From the NCBI GenBank assembly GCA_002314455.1, contig DCFZ01000036.1, forward strand, positions 18,744 to 82,743: DNA of 64,000 nt. Direction: 5' to 3'. Origin of the DNA: Lentisphaeria bacterium UBA1791. GTDB taxonomy: Bacteria > Verrucomicrobiota > Lentisphaeria > Victivallales > Victivallaceae. Positions 25,700-33,400 of this stretch are shown piece after piece; the stretch's first letter is position 1; every line of letters starts with the position of its first letter. The position numbers and the translations under genes are program-made. The notes under the pieces are model-generated. The model did not search any database and had not been told where the DNA came from. It saw only the letters and a program-made list of their open reading frames with translations.

Positions 25700-26719
25700 A
25701 TGAAAAAATTTTGGAGCGCGCTGTTTTGCGCGGGAGGATTGATGATGACAATGTATGCGGCAGACACGGTGGAAACAAAATTCGACGATCACGCGGCAAG
25801 TTTTTTGCCCGCGGGGAAAAAGTGGAAACTTGCGTGGCACGATGAATTCGACGGTACGGAACTCGACCGCACCAAGTGGGGATTCCGCCTCAACTTTTGG
25901 GGCAAACGCTTTCCCGCCTACAGCGAAGAGGGCGTTGAAGTGAAAGATGGCACCTTGCGGCTCAACATCGTGAAACTGCCCGACGGCAATTTCTGCTCGC
26001 CGCATTTGCAGACGGGCAGTCTTTCCTACGACATTCCCAAAGACACTCCGCCGACCAAGTTCTGGCCCTTCGGCAAGATGGAAAAGCCGCGTTTCATGCA
26101 CCGCTTCGGCTATTACGAAATCCGTTGCCGGATGCCGAAAAACGACGGCTGGCACTGCGCGTTCTGGCTGCAGGCGCCGGGGGTCGGATCGCACCCTGAT
26201 CCGCGCTTCTGCGGCGTAGAAGTCGACGTGATGGAAAATTACAGCCTTTACACGCAAAACAAGATTGTCGGCGGCCCCATCTGGGGCGGTTACGGTCGCG
26301 ACAACCGCCGCAGCGGTCACTTCCAGTGGGAACACGTCGAAACGCCCGACAAGTGGCATTACTACGGCGTGGAATGGAGCCCCAACGGCTATAAATTCTA
26401 CATCGACGGCAAGCTCGTCGGTGCGACCACGCCCGACGAGAGTAAAGTCGCCCCGGTGTTGAATCAGGATGGAAAACCCTGCGGCGGCACGCTTTACGGC
26501 CCCGTTTCGTGGGTGGATCAATTCATCCTCGTTTCGACTGAAGTCCACGATTACCGCAAGGCGATGAAACCCGAACCGGCGCTCGTCAACGCCGTGCTGC
26601 CCGACTACTTTGAAGTTGATTTCGTCCGCGTCTACGACGACGTCAACCTCGACGCCGAAGGCATCACCCCGCGCTACCGCGAAAAAAGCGGCAAAGACGG
26701 CAATTTCGACGTCTTTTAA
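25700..26719 (+). CDS. Secreted glycoside hydrolase family 16 (endo-beta-glucanase-like)
   Basis: 339 residues. Signal peptide about 1-21. GH16 active site E174-V-D176-V-M-E179: E174 nucleophile, E179 acid/base, the laminarinase-type ExDxxE arrangement. FGYYEIRCRMPKNDGWHCAFW and GVEWSPNGYKFYIDG are also typical. Family members cut beta-1,3/1,4-glucans or galactans such as agar and carrageenan; the specific polymer cannot be read. Last gene of the operon, 11 bases after the transporter, and its only obviously exported enzyme. Confidence 0.9.
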   Translation: MKKFWSALFCAGGLMMTMYAADTVETKFDDHAASFLPAGKKWKLAWHDEFDGTELDRTKWGFRLNFWGKRFPAYSEEGVEVKDGTLRLNIVKLPDGNFCSPHLQTGSLSYDIPKDTPPTKFWPFGKMEKPRFMHRFGYYEIRCRMPKNDGWHCAFWLQAPGVGSHPDPRFCGVEVDVMENYSLYTQNKIVGGPIWGGYGRDNRRSGHFQWEHVETPDKWHYYGVEWSPNGYKFYIDGKLVGATTPDESKVAPVLNQDGKPCGGTLYGPVSWVDQFILVSTEVHDYRKAMKPEPALVNAVLPDYFEVDFVRVYDDVNLDAEGITPRYREKSGKDGNFDVF

Positions 26720-26720
26720 G

Positions 26721-26962
26721 CCGCCAAACGGGCTGTTGCAAAACCTGCCAAAGTTAAGCAACAGAGGGATTTGGGGAAAACCAATCGGGTCACCGATTGG
26801 TTTGCGCCCGATGTGAAAACAGGAGGTGCGAGCCGAATCGGTCCTTCATCACACACCGAACTGCACCAGTACAAAAAATCCCGCTTTAGCGAACTTCGGG
26901 AGAACCAAGAGAGGGCGAAATGAGCCCGCTCTTGTTTCCATCACATCCGCGGCGCGGGATTT
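26721..26962. ncRNA. Possible structured RNA (nested inverted repeats)
   Basis: Between the convergent GH16 and adenine deaminase genes lies a dense set of inverted repeats: CGGG 26729-26732 with CCCG 26807-26810, enclosing CTGTTGC/GCAACAG (26733-26739, 26758-26764) and an 11-bp perfect hairpin (26778-26788 with 26793-26803, loop GTCA); then TGTGA 26812-26816 with TCACA 26849-26853; then AAATCCCGC 26876-26884 with GCGGGATTT 26954-26962, enclosing a 10-bp hairpin at 26906-26934. This is more than a terminator. No known RNA family was recognised (not SRP, tmRNA, RNase P or 6S by conserved words). Strand uncertain. Confidence 0.4.
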
Positions 26963-26983
26963 CAGTGCCGACGTCGGATAACT

Positions 26984-27586
26984 TTAAAAATAAAGTTTGA
27001 CGAACTCGAATTTTTCGCCGTCGAAAAGGCCTTGATCGGTCAGTTTCAAACTGGGGATGACGGGCAAGGCGAGAAAAGAGAGCGTCGTCACGGGTTCGGG
27101 GAGTGTGACGCCGAGTTGCGTCTGTGCGGCAAGTTTCAGTGCGCGATCCTGGGAAGCGACGACTTCTGCGGGAAATTCGCTCATCAAACCGCCGATCGCA
27201 AAGGGCATTGCCGCCAACACCTTGCCGTTGAGCACAGCGACGGCGCCGCCCGCCATTTTTTCGAGTTCGCGCGCCGCAAAGATCATATCGGCGTCGTCGA
27301 CGCCTAGAAGGATGACGTTGTGCGAATCATGGGCGATCGACGTCGCGATCGCGCCGCGCACAATGCCGGTGCCGGAAACGTAACCGTAGGCGATATTGCC
27401 GTTTTTGCCGTGCCGCTCGATGACGGCAAGGCGTGCCGTGCCGGAAAGTTCCGCCACATCAACGACGCGGTGCGTCGTCACGAGTTGATTGGCGACGACG
27501 CCGATGACGCGCGCCCTGCCCTGTGCGGGCGGCGCGGGAAATTTAAATTTCCCGAGATCGGGCAGTTTAACGGAATTCCTGACCAT
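26984..27586 (-). CDS. Adenine deaminase, C-terminal part
   Basis: 200 residues matching the C-terminal half of adenine deaminase: ARVIGVVANQLVTTH, SIAHDSHNVILLGVDDADM, GGLMSEFPAE and TLSFLALPVIPSLKLTDQGL are family landmarks. The frame is +1 relative to the upstream part and overlaps its last 20 bases; the ATG at 27586 lies within AAAAATGG. No good Shine-Dalgarno. It could be expressed by translational coupling or frameshifting, or be the tail of a broken gene. Confidence 0.7.
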   Translation of the reverse strand: MVRNSVKLPDLGKFKFPAPPAQGRARVIGVVANQLVTTHRVVDVAELSGTARLAVIERHGKNGNIAYGYVSGTGIVRGAIATSIAHDSHNVILLGVDDADMIFAARELEKMAGGAVAVLNGKVLAAMPFAIGGLMSEFPAEVVASQDRALKLAAQTQLGVTLPEPVTTLSFLALPVIPSLKLTDQGLFDGEKFEFVKLYF

Positions 27587-28406
27587 TTTTCACCACTTTT
27601 ATCACGTTGAGATCATCGTCGAGCAAAACGTAAGTCGACGCGTCGTCTTTCAAATGAAAGTATTTCCGCGGATTGTCGCAGGCAATCTGCAACGCGAGCG
27701 CAACGTCAAGCCCCCATTTGACCGCAAGTTTCACACAGCGCAAAATGTCGCCCGTTTCCAAGAGATCGGCGGCGGAAATGTCGTCGGCGCAAAAGCAGAA
27801 GGAACCGGCGTTTTCCGGCGTAACGGCGGAAATGAGATCAGCGAGATTTTTTGCCGCCGAGCCTTCTCGCAAAAAGAGCGTCTGGCCGCAGGAAATCTTT
27901 TCCAACGCCTCCTCGCGGGTGAGGCTTTCGTGGTCGGAACGAACGCCCGCTGCGACATACTGTTGCAACGCGGCGCCGCTTCCACACGGGAAATGCCCTT
28001 CGATGATCTTACCGCGCGTTTTTGCCGCGGCAAGTTTGCCGTCGACCTCGGCGTCGTGCATCAGAACGCCCGGCACATTCATCACTTCGCCGAGACCGAT
28101 CAGATCGGGGTAGCGGTCAAAAAGTTCCGCCGTATCCGCCGCCGTCAAAACGGCGCCCGACGTTTCAAAAGTCGTCGCCGGCACGCAACTTGGCAATTCA
28201 AAATAGAGGTCGCACGGCGAATTCTTGGCGTTTTCGAGCATAAAGCGCAACCCCTCTTCGCCCGCGACGTTGACGATCTCGTGAGGGTCGCAGATCGCCG
28301 CCGTCGTACCGTGGCGCAACAGAAGTTTCCCGAATTCCTCCGGCACAAGGTGCGAGGATTCGATATGGACGTGAGCGTCGACAAAGCCGGGGATCCTGAT
28401 CGCCAT
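27567..28406 (-). CDS. Adenine deaminase, catalytic part lacking N-terminal domain
   Basis: 279 residues starting directly at the amidohydrolase barrel: IPGFVDAHVHIESS with the HxH metal ligands, DPHEIVNVAG, GLGEVMN, EGHFPCGSG, SDHES and FCADD are all conserved. Adenine deaminases of the Ade type are about 550-600 residues; here the ~60 residues of the N-terminal beta-domain are missing and the C-terminal domain is on another frame. The shortened start has AGGAAAAGG upstream, next to the stop of the nucleosidase gene, so translation from here is plausible. Converts adenine to hypoxanthine if active. Confidence 0.75.
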   Translation of the reverse strand: MAIRIPGFVDAHVHIESSHLVPEEFGKLLLRHGTTAAICDPHEIVNVAGEEGLRFMLENAKNSPCDLYFELPSCVPATTFETSGAVLTAADTAELFDRYPDLIGLGEVMNVPGVLMHDAEVDGKLAAAKTRGKIIEGHFPCGSGAALQQYVAAGVRSDHESLTREEALEKISCGQTLFLREGSAAKNLADLISAVTPENAGSFCFCADDISAADLLETGDILRCVKLAVKWGLDVALALQIACDNPRKYFHLKDDASTYVLLDDDLNVIKVVKNGQEFR

Positions 28407-28415
28407 TGCCTTTTC

Positions 28416-29084
28416 CTACTTGACGGCGGCAAAGAAGCCGGGGATCGCCGCCGCGAGTTTCTCGAGCGCGGCGGCGAGGTTTTTCAAATACTGCTCGGTC
28501 GTCGAACCGCTCCCCGCGACATCGGAAACGCCTTTGAGCGAATAAAAAGGAATATTGGCGCGCAACGCGACGTGAGCGATCGCGCCGCCTTCCATATCGC
28601 GCACCCCGGCGCCGAGCGTTGAAGTGAGCAATTCAAAATCTTTGGGACTGTCGTTAAAGCGGTCGCCCGTACCGAGGATGACGACGGGGAAATTCCCCGT
28701 TACGGCAAGCGGCAGAAAAGGCGACTGATATTCGTTGAGCGTCCCCATCGGGGTCTGATTGAGTTGCGTCAAGTCAAAATCGTACTGCACCGCGGCTTTG
28801 ACTTCATAGAGATCGGCGACGTGCATCGATGGTTGCAAGCCCCCCGCAACGCCGGCGTTGAGCAAAATTTTGGCGTTGAAAGCCGCGAGCGCAAGGCTTG
28901 CCGCCGCCGCCGCGTTGCTCTTGCCGACGCCGGAAACAATCACGGCGCACATTTCACCGTTGAGAAAGCCGGTCACGACCTTTCTGCCGTAGAGCGTCGT
29001 TTCGGCAATATCGGAAAGATGGCGCGTCACCGTTTCGGCTTCGCAGTCCATCGCGATCACAAAAACTTTATCAATATCCGGCAT
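28416..29084 (-). CDS. 5'-methylthioadenosine/S-adenosylhomocysteine nucleosidase family protein
   Basis: 222 residues from ATG 29084, which has AAAGGAG upstream. PNP/UDP phosphorylase superfamily fold: VSGVGKSNAAAAASLAL, NAGVAGGL, VRDMEGGAIAHVA with the ribose-binding Glu, and LKGVSDVAGS with the catalytic Asp. Releases adenine from MTA or SAH. Adenine deaminase immediately downstream would use the adenine released, a sensible pair. With luxS at 55.7 kb it would form the two-step SAH recycling route. Confidence 0.85.
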   Translation of the reverse strand: MPDIDKVFVIAMDCEAETVTRHLSDIAETTLYGRKVVTGFLNGEMCAVIVSGVGKSNAAAAASLALAAFNAKILLNAGVAGGLQPSMHVADLYEVKAAVQYDFDLTQLNQTPMGTLNEYQSPFLPLAVTGNFPVVILGTGDRFNDSPKDFELLTSTLGAGVRDMEGGAIAHVALRANIPFYSLKGVSDVAGSGSTTEQYLKNLAAALEKLAAAIPGFFAAVK

Positions 29085-29109
29085 AAAATACTCCTTTTGA
29101 ATATCGTAT

Positions 29110-29138
29110 ACTATACCGGAGCATAAGCGATTTTTCAA
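29110..29138 (-). promoter_or_regulatory. sigma70-type promoter of the nucleosidase/adenine deaminase operon
   Basis: Minus strand TTGAAA, 17-bp spacer, TATAGT, 26 bases upstream of the ATG. Confidence 0.65.
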
Positions 29139-29186
29139 GTAAAAAAAGATAAAATCAAGCGACGAAAGAGCAGAGAGCAAAGAGCA

Positions 29187-29221
29187 GAGATGAGAGATGA
29201 GAGATGAGAGATGAGAGATGA
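29187..29221 (+). repeat. Five tandem copies of GAGATGA
   Basis: Perfect heptamer array (5 x 7 bp), preceded by related GAGCAGAGAGCAAAGAGCAGA. The same heptamer occurs in inverted orientation at 29523-29550. Confidence 0.95.
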
Positions 29222-29270
29222 AACAACTACCTCTCGCGAAGTCGCGAGCACCAACGGAGCGGAGCGCGAG

Positions 29271-29339
29271 AGCGCCGGGGGTGCCCCCAAAAATCGACCG
29301 AAGCCGCGAAGCGGGGCATTTCGGGGGCACCCCGGCGCT
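29271..29339. repeat. GC-rich palindromic element
   Basis: Arm 29271-29288 (AGCGCCGGGGGTGCCCCC) pairs with arm 29323-29339 (GGGGGCACCCCGGCGCT), 17 bp with one bulged G. The 34-base loop holds a second hairpin (CCGC-GAA-GCGG at 29304-29314). Just upstream, 29233-29248 is another palindrome (CTCGCGA-AG-TCGCGAG). Looks like a REP-type element. It faces no gene end closely. Confidence 0.85.
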
Positions 29340-29435
29340 ATCAAAACCTAACGATGCGGTATGCTTGCGTCAATTGTCCCCTGCGTCGCCTGCAAGCGAT
29401 TTGTCTCGCGGCGACGCCGCGAAAAAGGCATCATT

Positions 29436-29489
29436 GTCAGACTCGTCAGACTTGTCGGACAGGTCGGACAGGTCGGACAGGTCAGACAA
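29436..29489 (+). repeat. Six tandem 9-bp units (GTCGGACAG type)
   Basis: Units read GTCAGACTC, GTCAGACTT, then GTCGGACAG three times, then GTCAGACAA. Inner copies identical, outer ones diverged. Confidence 0.95.
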
Positions 29490-29522
29490 AAACAACGCGG
29501 GCATATACAAAAGGGTTGTCTC

Positions 29523-29550
29523 TCATCTCTCATCTCTCATCTCTCATCTC
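29523..29550 (+). repeat. Four tandem copies of TCATCTC (inverse of GAGATGA)
   Basis: Perfect 4 x 7 bp array, the reverse complement of the heptamer at 29187-29221. The two arrays bracket the palindrome and the 9-bp array. The whole 29085-29564 stretch has no credible gene. Confidence 0.95.
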
Positions 29551-29564
29551 TGATTTATTCCCGT

Positions 29565-29593
29565 TTGACTTCAGTTGCATTATTATGTATAGT
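29565..29593 (+). promoter_or_regulatory. sigma70-type promoter of the esterase gene
   Basis: TTGACT, 17-bp spacer, TATAGT, 33 bases before the ATG. Confidence 0.7.
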
Positions 29594-29626
29594 ATAAGAA
29601 TGACAACAACAAGGAGCACAATCATC

Positions 29627-30436
29627 ATGGCGAAATTCGATCGCTTTCAGGAAATTTTTCTTTGGGAAAAGCAACCGGCGCTTGCCGAGCCCGCCGACGC
29701 GCAATTGAACGAGCACTTTTTGCCGGGCGACGACGGCATCGACCGGTTGACCGACGTCAATCGCCCCTCGATTACCTATTTCCCCGTCAGCGGCAAAGGA
29801 CCGCACCCCGCCGTCCTCGTCGCGCCGGGCGGCGGTTACTCCTTCCTCGCGTGGAATCACGAGGGGTGCGACATTGCAAGTTTCTTTAACGCAATGGGTT
29901 TTACCGCCTTTCTTTTGAAGTACCGCGTGCCCGATTGCCGCAAAAAAGCGCACGCCGACGCGGTGCGCGCGCTGAAAATGATCCGCTACTGCGCACAGGA
30001 TTTCAACGTCGATCCCGTTCGCATCGGCATGCTCGGCTTTTCGGCGGGCGCGCATTTGACGGCGACGGCAACGGCGTCGGCGGAGCCGTGCCCCTACGCG
30101 CTTGAGGACGGGATCGATCAGGAAAACGGGAAACCCGACTTTTCCGCCTTGATCTACCCCGCCTACCTCGTCGAAAAGAATTTAACGCTCAAAGATGAAT
30201 TCAAAATCGGCGAAAAGACGCCGCCGTGCTTTTTGCTTCAGGCGGAAAACGACCCGATCCAAGTCGAAAATGCGCTTGCGTGGTTCTACGCGATGAAAAA
30301 GGCGGATCGTCCGGCGGAGTTACATTGTTATGCAACCGGCGGTCACGGTTACGGATTGTTGCGCACGGGCGATCCCGTTGCCGAGTGGGGAACTCTTGCC
30401 GCGCGCTGGTTCCGCGAGATGGCTCTTTTGCAGTAA
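29627..30436 (+). CDS. Alpha/beta hydrolase, carbohydrate esterase-like
   Basis: 269 residues from ATG 29627 after AAGGAG. Oxyanion motif PGGGYSFLAWNHEG at 67-80, nucleophile S139 in GFSAGAH, acid near AENDP and catalytic His in GGHGYGL. This arrangement is that of acetyl-xylan or feruloyl esterases and related small-ester hydrolases. No signal peptide, so probably cytosolic, acting on imported acetylated sugars. hrpA starts 9 bases downstream. Confidence 0.8.
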   Translation: MAKFDRFQEIFLWEKQPALAEPADAQLNEHFLPGDDGIDRLTDVNRPSITYFPVSGKGPHPAVLVAPGGGYSFLAWNHEGCDIASFFNAMGFTAFLLKYRVPDCRKKAHADAVRALKMIRYCAQDFNVDPVRIGMLGFSAGAHLTATATASAEPCPYALEDGIDQENGKPDFSALIYPAYLVEKNLTLKDEFKIGEKTPPCFLLQAENDPIQVENALAWFYAMKKADRPAELHCYATGGHGYGLLRTGDPVAEWGTLAARWFREMALLQ

Positions 30437-30445
30437 AATTTTCCG

Positions 30446-33400
30446 ATGACCGACGAGCTGCTCCAAAAATTCGACGAAGCGTGGCGCACGTTGCGCCGCC
30501 GCGACGCGTTGCGCCTTGCCGCCGGACGCGAGAAACTCCTGCGCTGGGAAAAAGCGGGCGTCGCCGCGGAGCACGCCAACGAGGTCAAAACCTATCTGGA
30601 GCGTTTTTCCGCCGCGCTCGCGGCGAGTTTGGCCGCCAAAGCCGACGCGCTCCAATTTGACTTCCCCGACGAACTCCCGATCTCGCCGATCATCCCCGAA
30701 ATTGTCGAGTCGCTTAAAAAAAATCCCGTCACCATCGTCTGCGGTTCGACGGGCAGCGGCAAGACGACCCAGTTGCCGAAAGCCGCCTTGGCGGCGGGAT
30801 TGGGGCGCACGGGGTTGATCGGCTGCACCCAGCCGCGCCGGATCGCGGCGACCGCGCTGGCGAGCCGCATCGCCGAAGAGCTTCACGTCGAATGCGGCAA
30901 GGAGGTCGGCGTCAAGATCCGTTTCGACAACCGCACGTGCGCCGACACCGTCGTCAAATTTATGACCGACGGCATTCTGCTTGCCGAAAGCCGCACCGAC
31001 CGCGATCTCGACGACTACAGTTGCATCATCCTCGACGAAGCGCACGAGCGCAGTCTCAACATCGACTTTCTGCTCGGTTGTTTCAAGACGATTTTGCCGC
31101 GCCGAAATGATCTTCGGCTGATCATCTCGTCGGCGACGCTCGAATCCAAGCGCATTTCAGAATTTTTCGACAACGCCCCGATCTTTGAGATCCCCGGCGG
31201 GCTGCACCCGATCGAGGACTGCTATTTCCCCGAACTCGCTGAAATGGAACTGCCGCAGGCGGTCGCGCGCGCCGTCGACTTTGCAACGACGCTCGATCCG
31301 CGCGGCGACGCACTCGTGTTTCTGCCCGGCGAACGCGAGATCCGCGACGTGATGGAAGTGCTCAAAAAGGAAAATTTGCGTCAGACCGAGATCCTGCCGC
31401 TTTACGGCAGGCTCACTGCCGGCGAACAGCAGAAAATCTTTCACCGCAGCAATTTGCGGCGTATCGTCCTCGCGACCAACGTCGCCGAAACGTCGCTGAC
31501 GATCCCGGGAATCCGCTTCGTCATTGATTCCGGCTTGGTGCGCTTGAGCCGTTACAATCCGCGCTTGCGTCTGCAGGAATTGCGCGTTGAATTCGCCTCG
31601 CAGGCGGCGATCCGTCAGCGGCGCGGGCGGTGCGGGCGCGTCACCGACGGCGTTTGTCTGCATCTTTACGGAGAGGAAGCGCTCCGCGAAGCGCCCGACT
31701 ACACCGCACCCGAAATTCAGCGTGCGAGCCTCGCCGGCGTCATTTTGCAGATGGCGGAACTGCATTTGCCCGAGATCGAACATTTTCCCTTTCTCGATCC
31801 GCCGGGTGCGGCGCTGATCAAAGAGGGGCGCACAACGCTCAGCGACTTGCGCGCGATCGACGGCACGGGCAAGATCACTCCGCTCGGGCACGAGCTGGCA
31901 AAACTCCCCGTCGACCCGCATGTGGGCAAACTGCTGATCGACGCCCGCAAGATCGGCGAGATCCCGACGATCGCGGTCATCGCGGCGGCATTGAGCTTGC
32001 CCGACCCCGCGGAACGCCCTTTTGAAGAAGCGAAACTTGCCGATTCGCGCCACCGCCAGTTCGACCACGAGAAATCCGATTTTCTCGGTATGGTCAAGCT
32101 CTGGCGCGCCTTTCACGACGGCGAAAACCGCCCTGAGGGAGAAACGCTGCGCGCCTTTTGCAAAAAGAACTACTACAACTTCCGCCGGTTGCGCGAATGG
32201 AAGGCGCTTGTCGGCGATCTGCTGGAAATCTTTTCTCCCGGCAAGGAGAAGATCACCGAAGCCGAAACGCGCGACGTCGATCAGAAATACGATCTGATCC
32301 ACAAACTTCTCCTCGGCGCGATGCCGCGGCGGCTCGCCATCTTTGATCCGGAGCAGAAAAACTATTTCGACATGAACGGGAAACGCTTCACCATCTTCCC
32401 CGGTTCGGGGCTGGCGCGTCTGAAAACGCCGCCGCCGTGGCTGCTCGTGCTCGCGCTGATGGAAACCAGCCGCGTCTGGGCGCGCTGCGTCGCCGAGGCG
32501 AAGCCGGAATACCTCGTCGAAGTCGCACCGCAACTTTGCCGTATGCAGTACGATCAGATTTGCTTCGAGCCCGAACGCGGCTACGTGACGGCGCGCGAAC
32601 GCATCACGGCGGGCGCGTTGCCGATCCATCCGGGGCGCCGCCGCCATTACGGCTCGGTCGATCCAGAAAAAGCGCGCGAAATCTTTCTCGCCGACGGTCT
32701 TGCGCAGGGGCTTGCGCAATCGCGCACTTGCGCGTGGATCAATCGTTTCAATGCGATGCGGCAAAAGATCGAGGCGTTGGAAATCCGTATGCGTTGCCCG
32801 GGGCGTCTCATCGACGACGAGGCGATCGCCGATTATTTCCGCGCCACCTTGCCCGAGGAGATCACCAGCGTCGACGCAGCGGAAAAACGCTTCATCAAAG
32901 ATCACCGCGACTTCGCGCCCGACGAAAAGGTACTGCTCGCCGGTGACGAGGATATCGCCGCCGACTTGCGGCGCTTTCCCGCCAACTGGACGGCGGGCGG
33001 CATCAAAATGGCGTTGCACTACGAATTTGCGCCGGGCGAGGAAAACGACGGTGTCACCGCGTTGGTGCGGGAGCGCGACCTCGCACAACTGCCCGCCGAT
33101 TTCGGCGAGTGGAATGTGCCCGGGTACCTCGCGTGGAAAGTCGAATTTCTGCTCAAAAAGCTCCCCAAGGAGATCCGCCGCCAGATCGCGCCGCTCGCCG
33201 AACGCGCGCAGGAATTCGCCGACGGCGTCCTCGACGGTTCGATCTTCACCGACCGCAGTCTCGCCGATGCGCTCCGCGATTACCTCGCCGAATATTGCGA
33301 CGTCGACGTTTCCGCCGCGCTCTTCGACGACGTGGCGCTGCCGGCTTTCACCCAATTGAAGCTCGCCGTCACCGATGCCCAAAACCGCGTCTTGCGCATC

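Noticed and set aside
26721..26962. Group II intron or tmRNA
   Set aside because: TGCGCCC and the hairpins recall intron ends, but no domain V, no reverse transcriptase and no tRNA-like 3' end are present.
29436..29489. CRISPR array
   Set aside because: Units are only 9 bp without spacers; no cas genes nearby. A tandem microsatellite instead.
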